Shown: positions 39,790-48,861 of the stretch, piece by piece
Layout: each line of letters opens with the position of its first letter
Numbering within the stretch: the stretch's first letter is position 1
Origin: Blautia liquoris
GTDB taxonomy: Bacteria > Bacillota > Clostridia > Lachnospirales > Lachnospiraceae
Length of the DNA stretch: 64,000 nt
Direction: 5' to 3'
Assembly: GCF_015159595.1 (NCBI RefSeq)
Contig: NZ_CP063304.1
Location: 2,480,001-2,544,000 of the forward strand
Position numbers and translations under genes: made by a program
The notes under the pieces: model-generated
The model's input: the letters and a program-made list of their open reading frames with translations, nothing else
What the model was told of the DNA's origin: nothing
Database searches by the model: none

Positions 39790-40256
39790 CCATTAACCCC
39801 CTTTCTGTGTAGAATAGCGTCAATAGTTTTCTTCTGAACATGCACCTCGAATTCCAGATATTATGTCACTATTTTTTTCATATTGCTATTCTCCTTTCTA
39901 ATATTTAGTAAACATACAGTTAAAATGTATCTGTGATGTTTAATTAGCATGATACATGTTGTTATCAATATTGTCAACTATTATTATTGTTTTGATTTAT
40001 TTTTTGTATATTTTGTCCGATTTTTCATTTGTATTTTTATGAACTTCTCCAAATATAAAACGATTCCATGTCTTTTGTTTACTAAACAAATTATGCGTTC
40101 TAATGTTATATTAGAGTGCATAATTGCTTAGTACTATATTTATGTTTGTTATGTTTTTGTGTTTATTTAAATATTATGGATATGCTAAGATGATTTAGCA
40201 AAAGAAAAGGTATCTATCCTCTGTAATAGACCTACTTGTACAGCATTGGATATTCA
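39790..40256 (-). promoter_or_regulatory. Promoter and operator region of the cyuA operon
   Basis: This 467-bp gap lies between the LacI gene and the operon. On the minus strand TTGACA (39972-39977) and TATCAT (39949-39954) are 17 bp apart, a good sigma-A promoter with a leader of about 155 nt. A half-site TTTAGTAAAC (39904-39913) lies just downstream of the -10, and a perfect 17-bp palindrome TTTGTTTACTAAACAAA (40074-40090) with the same core lies 100 bp upstream, both plausible LacI-family operators. The leader also contains a six-codon frame (MKKIVT, ATG near 39878) with AAAGGAG before it. Confidence 0.6.
40210..40233 (-). terminator. Weak terminator after the LacI gene
   Basis: On the minus strand GGTCTAT and ATAGATACC form a short imperfect stem followed by the T-rich tract TTTTCTTTT. 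It lies about 25 bp after the regulator stop. The stem is short, so readthrough is likely. Confidence 0.4.
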
Positions 40257-41267
40257 TCAAACATTTTTGCGTAGATCTTTTACACTGTCACGTATCACCA
40301 ATCTGCCTGTAATCCTGGTCTTCAGCGGGCTGAAGCGTGAATCTCTCATCAGTTGAAGTAGTTGTGTGGCTGCCTGTATACCTATAATGTTACGTTGAAC
40401 ATGCACTGTAGTAAGTGCCGGAGAGCTGATGGATGAATAGGGAATATCATCAAAACCTATAACGGAAACATCGCTTGGTATTCTGAAACCTTTTTCCTTT
40501 AATGCCTTTATAACACCAAGCGCTATCGTATCATTTTCGGCGAAAAAGCAGGAAGGAAGTCTGGGATCTTTTTCAAGCGCAACAAGAAAATCGTTGTAAG
40601 CACCCAGCATTGTGGGCGTTACACGAATTTCATGTTCAGATTTGAACTGAAGTCCCAATTTCAGCACATACTTGCAAAAAGCATTATAACGCTCATGAAA
40701 ATTCTCAATCGTAGAATTGCTTCCCAGATAGCCAATTTCAGTATGACCGCAATCGCAGCAATATTTCAATGCCATCCAAACGTTTTCATAGTTATTCATG
40801 CATATACTACTATATGGATAATTTGGTACTGTATTATCGACTACAAGAAAAGGTATTTGAATTCTTTCCAAAAGATTATAGCTTTCTCTTGGAATCTCAG
40901 TACCAATTACAATCATACCGCAATACTTGCTGTAGTCTATCGAATCCAGTGCTTCACGTAGTCCAGTTTTAGCAACCATCATTGTCATGCCAAAACACTC
41001 CATGCGAAGTTGTTCCTCAATGGAATCAATAATCATCGATATGAACCCTTGATTTTCTTCCACAAACATACCGCTTTTGTAGTACTTCATCAAAAGTACA
41101 CTTTTCGGTTTTCCGTTCTTACGCACCGGTGGTGAATAATTATAGGCATCTATCGCATCAAGAACTTTCCTGCGTGTTTCTTCACTGACACCCTGCTTCC
41201 CATTCACTACAATCGAGACTGTTGCTGGTGAGACTCCCACCAACTTTGCCAATTCGCGTATCGTCAT
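40257..41267 (-). CDS. LacI-family transcriptional regulator
   Basis: A 336-residue LacI/GalR regulator. The helix-turn-helix is TIRELAKLVGVSPATVSIVVN, followed by the hinge region and a sugar-binding-type effector domain (CFFAENDTIALGVIKALKEKG, SVIGFDDIPYSSISSPALTT). It lies upstream of the cyuA operon in the same direction, with its own AGGAG site, and is the likely local regulator. The effector domain suggests a sugar-like or phosphorylated ligand, which would fit the kinase in the operon. It could instead regulate the rhamnosidase operon on the other side. Confidence 0.88.
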   Translation of the reverse strand: MTIRELAKLVGVSPATVSIVVNGKQGVSEETRRKVLDAIDAYNYSPPVRKNGKPKSVLLMKYYKSGMFVEENQGFISMIIDSIEEQLRMECFGMTMMVAKTGLREALDSIDYSKYCGMIVIGTEIPRESYNLLERIQIPFLVVDNTVPNYPYSSICMNNYENVWMALKYCCDCGHTEIGYLGSNSTIENFHERYNAFCKYVLKLGLQFKSEHEIRVTPTMLGAYNDFLVALEKDPRLPSCFFAENDTIALGVIKALKEKGFRIPSDVSVIGFDDIPYSSISSPALTTVHVQRNIIGIQAATQLLQLMRDSRFSPLKTRITGRLVIRDSVKDLRKNV

Positions 41268-41316
41268 TGAAATCTCCTCATATTCCTAAAGTTTACCGCT
41301 TGCATATATCCAAAGC

Positions 41317-41385
41317 ATCACCAGCTGTCGGTCAAAAGTGCTCTGCACTGTTGACGCAGCGAACTCTTGACCGACAGCTGGTGAT
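41317..41385. repeat. Perfect 19-bp inverted repeat with 31-nt loop
   Basis: ATCACCAGCTGTCGGTCAA (41317-41335) is exactly complementary to 41367-41385. The 31-nt loop contains a smaller stem AGTGC/GCACT. The element is GC-richer than the AT-rich gap around it and sits 50 bp upstream of the LacI start. No second copy was noticed in the window. It could be a mobile extragenic palindrome, a transcript-stabilising hairpin or an attenuator; the sequence alone does not decide. Confidence 0.6.
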
Positions 41386-41519
41386 ATTATAGTTTTTCTA
41401 TCAATATTAAATTACATTATACATGTCAAGGAGGCGACATGCAAGAGATCTTTCACATTTGAATCCATAAATTGTTACGGATGATCCCCTTAAGCCTTTT
41501 CATCTCGATTACACGATCA
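41386..41519. other. Intergenic stretch between LacI hairpin and rhamnosidase terminator
   Basis: Together with the flanking hairpins this makes a 314-bp gene-free gap. It is AT-rich on the left. AAGGAGG followed by ATG near 41440 opens a plus-strand frame of only seven codons (MQEIFHI). I see no longer coding potential. The right half contains CCCCTT, which could pair with the AAGGGG of the next hairpin. Confidence 0.35.
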
Positions 41520-41543
41520 AAGGGGCAGTGAAACCTGCCCCTT
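41520..41543 (-). terminator. Terminator of the rhamnosidase operon
   Basis: On the minus strand AAGGGGCAG and CTGCCCCTT form a 9-bp GC-rich stem with a 6-nt loop, about 40 bp after the rhamnosidase stop. Only a short TTTGAT tract follows, so it is a moderate terminator. Confidence 0.6.
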
Positions 41544-41581
41544 CCTAAAGCATCACAGATACGTTGGAATTATCACCTTTT

Positions 41582-44239
41582 TTAATCACATGATGTACAC
41601 TCAAATTCAATTTTGTAATTACCCGATCCGGTAGTTCCTTGTATAATACCATCCTCTGTGTTGAAATCAATTGTGTCAGAATTGATGACTCTTTTGGCAT
41701 CTGGCAATTGAATCTTCGCCGTTGTGTTTGCAGGAACCGTGACACAAAGTGTAACAATATTGTTGTTTCGCTCCCAATAGGTTTTTAATGATCCATGAAT
41801 CGTCTTGACACTTCCTCTCGCATAATCTAACTCTTCCCCTATACGTGGTGAAATAAGCGATTTAGAAAATCCAGAACCCTTTTCGGTATCAAGTCCTGCT
41901 ATCACGCGGTACATCCATTCTCCCACTGCTCCATATGCATAATGATTGAATGAATTCATGCCCGCACTCCACATACTGCCATCCGGTTTTATTCCATCCC
42001 AATGCTCCCAGATGGTTGTAGCTCCCTTTTTCACCTGATAGAGCCATGATGGGAAATCATCCTTCAAGAGAAGCTCGTAAGCTTCCTTTACGTGGCCATT
42101 CTGACTTAGCGCAAAACAAAAATAAGGAGTTCCGACAAATCCCGTCACAAGATGTCCATTTTCTATTTTTAACAGATTCAGCAGGCCCTGTACCGTCTTC
42201 TCGCGATATTCTTCCGGAACAAGATCAAAATACAGACTCACAATATGTGCCGTCTGCGTCTGTGCTTTTAAGCTCCCCTTATCATCAAAAAACTCTTTTA
42301 TGTAGGCATTCTTAATAGCTATTCGAAGTTTCCGGTAATTCTCTGCATCTTTTCTTTCGCCGATCGCCTCAGACATCTCGGCAAGTAATCCTGTTGAATA
42401 AGCGAAGTACGCAGTGGAGACAAGGTTATTCGGAGTAGCACCGTAATAACTGCCTTCCTCTGCATCTAACGCCACCCAGTCACCAAATTGACGCCCTTTA
42501 CACCAGATCAGACCTTCACTGTGATTATAGATGTACTGAATCCATTGTCTCATGCTTGAGTATTGCCTTTTAATTATATCAAGATCCCCATACTGCTGAT
42601 ATAAAACATATGGAATAATGACTGCCGCATCTCCCCATGCGGCACCGCCGCCTGTCCAATCTTTTACCAACCAGTTATCTCCTGTATATCCAGTCAATAT
42701 ATCCGGGACAATATGTGTTACTGCCCCATCTTCAGCCTGATCACAGGAAAGATCTTTCAGCCATTTTTTGAAAAAAGGGTAAACATTCATCAAATAAGAC
42801 GAAGTTCTGCTGAAGATCTCTGCATCTCCCGTCCATCCACACCGTTCATCTCTTTGAGGACAATCAGTAGGCACATCCAGAAAATTCCCTTTCATACTCC
42901 AAAGTATATTATGATGCAGCTGGTTCAGTTGCTGATTGGAACAATGAAACGTTCCTGTCTCTTCCATATCAGAATGCACAGCCTGAGCGACAAAATCCTC
43001 CGGATTCACATTCCCGGGCCACTCAGCAACACGTACGTATCGAAATCCCTGGAACGAAAACTTAGGATGGTAGGTTTCTTCCTGATCACCTTTACAGAAA
43101 TAAATAATAGTCTGTTTTGCAGTTCTCAGATTTTCTGTATAAACATTACCATCTGCATCTAATACCTCAAAGCAGTTAAGTTCAATCCGATCCCCCGATA
43201 TGGCACCTCTTACTTTAAACTCAACCCAGCCCGTCAGGTTCTGTCCAAAATCTAATACTAATTCTCCTTTTGGAGTCTTAAATAAACGTCTGGCCGGCAA
43301 CAGATTCATCTTACGAATTGTACATCCTTCCTGTGGAACGATAACAGAACGGTCGCAGGGAATCTTATGCACCTTTATCCAGCCATCTTCAACAAAACCA
43401 GGGGAAGCAAAACCTTTCTGTTCCAGTCTTGCATCATAAGTTTCACCATCATATATTTCAGAAAACAAGATTTGGGCTTTTGTCCCTGAAAAAGTATCAT
43501 CCGACCTCAGCACCTCTCTGGTCCCATCCTCATATATGAGATGAAGCTCTGCAGAAAATGCTGTCTCTTTCCCATATAAATTCCGAAAACGCTGAAACCC
43601 CATCTTCCCCTTATACCAGCCTGCTCCGATCAGGGCTCCTAGTGCATTCTTTCCCTCCCTGAGTATCTCCGTGACATCATAGCTTTGGTAAAGGAGATGT
43701 TTATGATAGCTGGTCCAGCCCGGCATCATCTCATCTTCGCCAACTCTTTCTCCATTCACGTATACTTCATAAAGACCAAGTGCTGTGGAAAACAGCCATG
43801 CCTGTTTTGGATGCCTGGACAGACAAAATTCTTTACGCACCATAACTCCGGAAGAGTCATTCTCCGATTCAGGTTTTTCAGCAGAAATAAAGTCTGCCTT
43901 CCAGCCTTCTGATGGCGAAATAGGTGACAGAAAATCAATCGGCTCTGAGAACTCACTCTCCTCTTTCTTATTATCCCAGACACGCACTCTGACATAGTAC
44001 CGTGTCACCGGTTCCAGTTTGAACTCTTCAGGTCGTATCCCGGATGATTGATCGGAAATGACCTTATTACTGTCGTAACAGCAATGACAAAAGTCTAATT
44101 CTCTGGCAATCTGAATCTGATAGGCTGTTTGTACGACATTCCTGTTATCCGATTCAAGAATCCATGATATCTGTGGTAGATCCTGCACTACAATTCTGCC
44201 TTTTTGATAGTTACATCTGACTTCGATAATCTTTAACAT
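41582..44239 (-). CDS. Glycoside hydrolase family 78 alpha-L-rhamnosidase
   Basis: An 885-residue GH78 enzyme. Two N-terminal beta-sandwich domains (about 1-330, with WLFSTALGLYEVYVNGERVG) precede the (alpha/alpha)6 catalytic barrel, marked by VPTDCPQRDERCGWTGDAE, which carries the acidic catalytic residues, and by a C-terminal beta domain. There is no signal peptide, so it removes terminal alpha-L-rhamnose from imported oligosaccharides or glycosides in the cytoplasm. Its start overlaps the preceding glycosidase gene by 29 bp. Confidence 0.92.
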   Translation of the reverse strand: MLKIIEVRCNYQKGRIVVQDLPQISWILESDNRNVVQTAYQIQIARELDFCHCCYDSNKVISDQSSGIRPEEFKLEPVTRYYVRVRVWDNKKEESEFSEPIDFLSPISPSEGWKADFISAEKPESENDSSGVMVRKEFCLSRHPKQAWLFSTALGLYEVYVNGERVGEDEMMPGWTSYHKHLLYQSYDVTEILREGKNALGALIGAGWYKGKMGFQRFRNLYGKETAFSAELHLIYEDGTREVLRSDDTFSGTKAQILFSEIYDGETYDARLEQKGFASPGFVEDGWIKVHKIPCDRSVIVPQEGCTIRKMNLLPARRLFKTPKGELVLDFGQNLTGWVEFKVRGAISGDRIELNCFEVLDADGNVYTENLRTAKQTIIYFCKGDQEETYHPKFSFQGFRYVRVAEWPGNVNPEDFVAQAVHSDMEETGTFHCSNQQLNQLHHNILWSMKGNFLDVPTDCPQRDERCGWTGDAEIFSRTSSYLMNVYPFFKKWLKDLSCDQAEDGAVTHIVPDILTGYTGDNWLVKDWTGGGAAWGDAAVIIPYVLYQQYGDLDIIKRQYSSMRQWIQYIYNHSEGLIWCKGRQFGDWVALDAEEGSYYGATPNNLVSTAYFAYSTGLLAEMSEAIGERKDAENYRKLRIAIKNAYIKEFFDDKGSLKAQTQTAHIVSLYFDLVPEEYREKTVQGLLNLLKIENGHLVTGFVGTPYFCFALSQNGHVKEAYELLLKDDFPSWLYQVKKGATTIWEHWDGIKPDGSMWSAGMNSFNHYAYGAVGEWMYRVIAGLDTEKGSGFSKSLISPRIGEELDYARGSVKTIHGSLKTYWERNNNIVTLCVTVPANTTAKIQLPDAKRVINSDTIDFNTEDGIIQGTTGSGNYKIEFECTSCD

Positions 44240-45506
44240 TCTCTGTCTTCTCCGTTTCTTTTAATTCTCTGCACATATTCAGTGATAAAATATTCCAGTT
44301 TAAAAAGCCGCCGTTCATAATCGGATGTCCGCTAAATGGATCATAATACTCATGAAGAGTTCCACTTTCGTCCAAATCCGCACCTAATAACATTAAGGTG
44401 TTCCTGCATATCTCCTCAGCTTCTCTTCGGTATCCATAATTCATCATAGCACGGAATACGATGTAATTAGCGACCACCCAGATGGGTCCGAGCCAGTTTG
44501 ACGGGTTATTCGTCGCTGACAGATCAAACATCTTTTCATTTTTTGCAAGTGTTGTCACCCCATAGGGAGAGTGAAACAGGCTCTTGTCAAGGTAAGACTT
44601 ACGCATAGCTTCTGCCTGCTCAGCAGAGGCAAAACCAGCATACATCGGCAAAAAGCCTGACCACGTTCTGATACGAATCGGAATCGTTTTCCAAAAGGCT
44701 CCCAGACCCTGATGAAACCAATCATACTTTCTTGTCTTAATATCCACATCGACAGAATAGAAAAACTGATCCCGAGGATCCCAGCATTCTTCCAAAATGG
44801 AACGGATTAATGCGTTTTTTTGCTCCAGATACTTAACAGAATCTTGTTTATTCCCCATATGAGTCAAAATCTTTACCATTGAATCCAGCTCCATCACCAT
44901 GAAACTGTTCAAGAAAATATTAGCTGTAGAGAATTTTGGGCGGCCAAAACTGGCAGGATCATTATCCATACCAATCATTATATCATCACACCACACATAA
45001 AGCCCGCTTCTATCCTTAAAATAATTTTTATTATAGCAGTCAAAGTATAATTCCAACTGATTTTGTGCAAATTGAATCCATTCATAGTCTTCAATATATT
45101 CGCTGATCAGAACAATCTGCTGGCAAAGAAAGGGTTTATGCATATTCATTAAAACCCCTTCTTTGTGTTTCTGGTTAAGATATGGCTCTTGTTCTTTCTC
45201 AGATCGAACTTCTATCATCATAGGTATATAGCCATCTTCCAATTGATGATCGAGAAAATTCAAAACATTCCCCTTGGCATGTTCAATTACTCTTTTTGAC
45301 AAACACGGATCATCTTTTCGATTCATATAGTCGAATAGTGCATAGACAGACCAATAGCTGTCCCAGTCCCATACATTTCCCTTATATACTGATCCCGGAT
45401 CGATAAAAGGGTAACGTATAAAGGAGTACTGTTCTTTTAAAATTGTATCTATGTTCTTACCAACATACTTTTCAATTAAACTTTCATAGTTTTTATATTC
45501 ATCCAT
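44211..45506 (-). CDS. GH63/trehalase-like (alpha/alpha)6-barrel glycosidase
   Basis: A protein of 431 residues, counted from the ATG at 45506 just after a GGATAGG site. Motifs VWDWDSYWSVYALFDY, WLGPIWVVANYIVFRAMMNYG, HEYYDPFSGHPIMNGGFLNWN are those of clan GH-G enzymes (GH63, GH37 and related mannosylglycerate-type hydrolases). It has no signal peptide. Position between the importer permeases and the GH78 gene indicates that it hydrolyses another linkage of the same rhamnose-containing substrate. The exact family and linkage are not certain. Confidence 0.75.
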   Translation of the reverse strand: MDEYKNYESLIEKYVGKNIDTILKEQYSFIRYPFIDPGSVYKGNVWDWDSYWSVYALFDYMNRKDDPCLSKRVIEHAKGNVLNFLDHQLEDGYIPMMIEVRSEKEQEPYLNQKHKEGVLMNMHKPFLCQQIVLISEYIEDYEWIQFAQNQLELYFDCYNKNYFKDRSGLYVWCDDIMIGMDNDPASFGRPKFSTANIFLNSFMVMELDSMVKILTHMGNKQDSVKYLEQKNALIRSILEECWDPRDQFFYSVDVDIKTRKYDWFHQGLGAFWKTIPIRIRTWSGFLPMYAGFASAEQAEAMRKSYLDKSLFHSPYGVTTLAKNEKMFDLSATNNPSNWLGPIWVVANYIVFRAMMNYGYRREAEEICRNTLMLLGADLDESGTLHEYYDPFSGHPIMNGGFLNWNILSLNMCRELKETEKTENVKDYRSQM

Positions 45507-45510
45507 AAAC

Positions 45511-46359
45511 CTATCCTTTGACCGCACCTGCTGTCATACCCTCCATAACTTTTTTATTTAAAATCATATACAGAAGTAACATTGGAAAAACACTCATGGA
45601 AATGGATGCAAATATTGCTCCCCAGTTTTTAGATCCAAATTCATCCGAAAAATACAAAAGGCCTGTCTGTACAGTTTTTAACTTGGATGAGCTTATAAAA
45701 GTCATGGAAAAAATCAAATCATTCCATTTAAAGAAAAATTGAAGTACAACGACTGTTACGATAGCATTCTTTAACAGTGGTGCTACAATCCGAGACATCA
45801 TTTGAAAAATATTGCATCCATCTATCACCGATGCTTCCAGTATTTCATCGGGCAGCGATCGGATAAATCCAGTCACAAGATAGATCGAAAGCGATAGTCC
45901 AAAAGCGATATAGGTTAAAATCAAACATAGACGCGTATTGATAAGACCGGTTTTATTATAAATTTGATATAGCGGAACCAGCGCCACAGCAACCGGAACC
46001 ATAATACCAAAATTAAAATATCGATCGACAAATGTTCTTCCTGTCCAACGCATTTTTGTCACTGCAAAGCCAATGGTAACAGAGAAGATAACAATAAAAA
46101 CAAGAGAAATAACAGTACATATCAAACTATTAAAATAGAAAGTCCCCATATGTCCACGAGTCCATGCATCAACATAATTTTTCAGATAGAAACCCTCCGG
46201 AAGAGCAAAGGCCGGCTTTGCTGTCCATTCATAGGATTGTTTCAGCGATGCGCTCAGCATCCAAAACAATGGATATACTTCAATTACTACAAGTAATATC
46301 ACCACAATGCCGAACAATATTCTTCTGGGTTTTATAGAAATAACTTTTTTTGTCTGCAT
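45511..46359 (-). CDS. Carbohydrate ABC transporter permease (MalG type)
   Basis: A CUT1 permease of 282 residues, counted from the ATG at 46359 with AAGGGGG upstream. The EAA loop is LEASVIDGCNIFQMMSRIV, and the C-terminus MEGMTAGAVKG is typical. It pairs with the MalF-type permease encoded upstream and feeds the GH63-like and GH78 enzymes. The ATPase is missing from the locus. Confidence 0.89.
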   Translation of the reverse strand: MQTKKVISIKPRRILFGIVVILLVVIEVYPLFWMLSASLKQSYEWTAKPAFALPEGFYLKNYVDAWTRGHMGTFYFNSLICTVISLVFIVIFSVTIGFAVTKMRWTGRTFVDRYFNFGIMVPVAVALVPLYQIYNKTGLINTRLCLILTYIAFGLSLSIYLVTGFIRSLPDEILEASVIDGCNIFQMMSRIVAPLLKNAIVTVVVLQFFFKWNDLIFSMTFISSSKLKTVQTGLLYFSDEFGSKNWGAIFASISMSVFPMLLLYMILNKKVMEGMTAGAVKG

Positions 46360-46372
46360 TACTTTTCCCCCT

Positions 46373-47251
46373 TTAATATTCTTTATCAAATTTTCGGATT
46401 AATGCAGAACCAATTACACAAATCAAAAAAATCACGATTGAAATTAAGCTTGCATATCCCACCTTGTTATAAGAAAAAGCCACATCATACATATACATAG
46501 ACAAAGATCTGGTTGCACTGCCAGGTCCTCCACTTGTAAGGGCTAACGCAGATTCAAACATTTTAACCGTTCCCGTGAAACTAAACACAAGACAAACAAT
46601 GATCATTGGCCGTAAGAGCGGAGCAAGTATATGACGAAACAGCTGGAAGAAGCCGCATCCGTCAATCTTAGCTGCTTCGATGATATCCCCAGGAATATCC
46701 AAAAGTGCTCCATAAAAAATCACAGAGTAGAACCCCATAGCCACCCAAATGTCCATCACGCACAAACACCACAATGCTGTAGAAGCCTGTCCAAGCCACG
46801 GCTGTGTGAATCTCTCCAAACCGATTGCATGTAAAAGAGAGTTTAAGAGCCCATAGTTTGGCTGAATCTCATATATCTTTTGAAAGAGCTGACCAACTGC
46901 CACTGTCGGCAAAACTACGGGGAAAAACACAAGGGTTCGTATCACTGTCTTGAACTTTCTAAGGCCAAAACAAAATAATAAGGCCAAAAGAAGGCCAAGG
47001 CCCACCTGTCCCAGCATTACGACGGCTATATATTTCAAATTTACAGTCAGAGCATTGAAAAAATTTTTATCATGGAACAATTTCACAAAATTCTTTAACC
47101 CGCTGAATTCCCAATTGAGGCCCGGCGTTCCATCATAAAAGGAGTACACCGCTGACCAGGCCACTGGTAAAATAACTAACAGGGAATATATAATAAATCC
47201 CGGCAGTACAAATGCCACAACTGCCTTTTTATCTCCTAAAACTTTATTCAT
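46373..47251 (-). CDS. Carbohydrate ABC transporter permease (MalF/UgpA type)
   Basis: A CUT1 permease of 292 residues read from the ATG at 47251, with GGAGG 5 nt upstream; an in-frame GTG four codons earlier overlaps that site. The EAA loop is IEAAKIDGCGFFQLFRHIL. Membrane segments cover the protein from residue 12 onward. It belongs to the rhamnoside importer. Confidence 0.89.
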   Translation of the reverse strand: MNKVLGDKKAVVAFVLPGFIIYSLLVILPVAWSAVYSFYDGTPGLNWEFSGLKNFVKLFHDKNFFNALTVNLKYIAVVMLGQVGLGLLLALLFCFGLRKFKTVIRTLVFFPVVLPTVAVGQLFQKIYEIQPNYGLLNSLLHAIGLERFTQPWLGQASTALWCLCVMDIWVAMGFYSVIFYGALLDIPGDIIEAAKIDGCGFFQLFRHILAPLLRPMIIVCLVFSFTGTVKMFESALALTSGGPGSATRSLSMYMYDVAFSYNKVGYASLISIVIFLICVIGSALIRKFDKEY

Positions 47252-47286
47252 AGAATCCTCCACTAAAATACAGAATAATCAATAAC

Positions 47287-47326
47287 TTAAAGGGCGGTAC
47301 TGCTAATCCAATACCCCCCCCTTTAA
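47287..47326 (-). repeat. Intercistronic hairpin between binding protein and permease genes
   Basis: TTAAAGGG (47287-47294) and CCCTTTAA (47319-47326) can close a stem around a G/C-rich loop that includes a run of eight C. Hairpins in this position often protect or limit transcripts so that more binding protein than permease is made. No T-run follows. Confidence 0.4.
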
Positions 47327-47333
47327 ATATTTC

Positions 47334-48719
47334 TTAATCGGCTAATGATTTAGCATCCTGTATGGATTGCATATAATCCTCCGGAGACATTTCCTCGCTG
47401 AGCAGTAGCTTTACATTTTGCTGGGCTGTAGTCGATACAGCCGCCGGCATTGTTGCCTCATACCAGGTAAATCCCTCTTTGGATTTATTGATCTCATCGA
47501 GAACCATCTTCGTGTATCCGGTTGCATCTGTCTTGGCATCATAGGTATATCCTTTAATTGTCCCCTGTTTTTCCATTCCCAGATTTCCAATGTTCTCCAC
47601 AAAGTATTTTATGAACCAGCCAGTCGCATCATCATATTTATCCTGTGAAAAGCAGAGAACATTTCCACAATTCATTGAGTAAGAAGTGATGTCACTTACT
47701 TTTTCGTCAACTACCGGTATATTAAAGAATCCAATCGCATCATCGCCCCCCGGGTTGTAAGAACTATCTGTCAGGTTCTGGGTAAACCATGCGCCATTAT
47801 AATATATGGCGGTTTTATCATTGCAGAGCATAGTGCCTGCTGTATTTGAATCGACAGTAGAAATTCCTTTTCCGAAATATCCTTCCTTTGCCCAATTTTG
47901 AACAACTTCTGCAGCCTTTACATACCCTTTCTCTGTGTATTTTGCATCGCCGTCAGCCGCTTTTTTCATGGCATCATACCCCATGCTTCGTACCGTATAC
48001 GCATTAACCAGCCTTGTGGCAGGCCATCCATCCGCACCTCCGGTGGTAAGTGGCTGTATGCCGGCGTCTTTGAGCATCTTTAAGTCTTCTTCAAAGTCCT
48101 CCCAGGTTTCGGGCGTTTTATCAATTCCGGCTTGCTTAAACAATTTTTTGTTATACCAGAAACCTTCCACGTTGAGTCCCAACGGCAGATCATATAAATC
48201 ATCTGTATCTGAGAGTGTCTTCAAAAGCGTCTCTGCTGATGGCATGATTTTATCTTCACATCCAAATTCTTCCAAAATCTTGGATATATTCACTACAGTA
48301 CCAGAATCAACCATGTCCGACAATACTTTTCCTGATTCATATACAAAAATATCCGGAAGATCATTCGATGATGCCAATGTTGCGATCTTTGTGGTCAAGT
48401 CATCCGATGATACATACTCATACTCATAAGAAAAATTGGGATTCACATCCTTTTGATATTGTTTACAGATATCGTTTATCAAAATACCATTATCATTATC
48501 CTCAGCCCAAATCGAGAGTATTTTAAGCTTCTTTTCTGATTTTGGATCTTCGCCGCTTTTCGTTTCTGACGTGGCACTTGTTGAATTTTCGCCTCCTGAT
48601 TTCCCGGAAGCAGAACTTTCACTCTTTGATGCCGAACCAGTATCTGTCTTTCCACATCCTGCCAATGATCCAAAAATCATCATTCCTGCAAGTAATGTTG
48701 ATAAAACCTTTCTCTTCAT
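47334..48719 (-). CDS. Extracellular sugar-binding lipoprotein (rhamnoside locus)
   Basis: A 461-residue family 1 solute-binding protein with lipobox Cys22 (LAGC) and a long Ser/Thr/Lys-rich linker (about 23-65). The mature part starts KLKILSIWAEDND and contains LPLGLNVEGFWYNKKLFKQAGI, typical of CUT1 binding proteins. First gene of the operon with two permeases, GH63-like and GH78 enzymes. AAAGGAG precedes the ATG. Expression is probably controlled by the YesMN-type pair encoded directly upstream. Confidence 0.9.
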   Translation of the reverse strand: MKRKVLSTLLAGMMIFGSLAGCGKTDTGSASKSESSASGKSGGENSTSATSETKSGEDPKSEKKLKILSIWAEDNDNGILINDICKQYQKDVNPNFSYEYEYVSSDDLTTKIATLASSNDLPDIFVYESGKVLSDMVDSGTVVNISKILEEFGCEDKIMPSAETLLKTLSDTDDLYDLPLGLNVEGFWYNKKLFKQAGIDKTPETWEDFEEDLKMLKDAGIQPLTTGGADGWPATRLVNAYTVRSMGYDAMKKAADGDAKYTEKGYVKAAEVVQNWAKEGYFGKGISTVDSNTAGTMLCNDKTAIYYNGAWFTQNLTDSSYNPGGDDAIGFFNIPVVDEKVSDITSYSMNCGNVLCFSQDKYDDATGWFIKYFVENIGNLGMEKQGTIKGYTYDAKTDATGYTKMVLDEINKSKEGFTWYEATMPAAVSTTAQQNVKLLLSEEMSPEDYMQSIQDAKSLAD

Positions 48720-48785
48720 ATCAATTTCTCGCTCCTTTTTTATATTTCAAAACAATATCCGCGGATCATTTCAATTGATATCTTC

Positions 48786-48813
48786 ATGATAACATGATGC
48801 ACAACATTGACAA
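48786..48813 (-). promoter_or_regulatory. Possible promoter of the rhamnoside importer operon
   Basis: On the minus strand TTGTCA (48808-48813) and TATCAT (48786-48791) are 16 bp apart, about 70 bp upstream of the lipoprotein start. The -35 box overlaps a small inverted repeat (ATTGGACTTGTCAAT), a possible regulator site. Confidence 0.45.
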
Positions 48814-48861
48814 GTCCAATTTTTATTTGTTATGTACACTATTTTCATTATTTAAAGATTT

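Noticed and set aside
41440-41463. Seven-codon plus-strand frame MQEIFHI behind AAGGAGG
   Set aside because: It has a strong ribosome-like site, but there is no downstream plus-strand gene for it to control, so it is probably chance.
47935-48429. A 164-codon plus-strand frame inside the rhamnoside binding-protein gene
   Set aside because: It is antisense to a clear lipoprotein gene, has no ribosome site and no recognisable domain.
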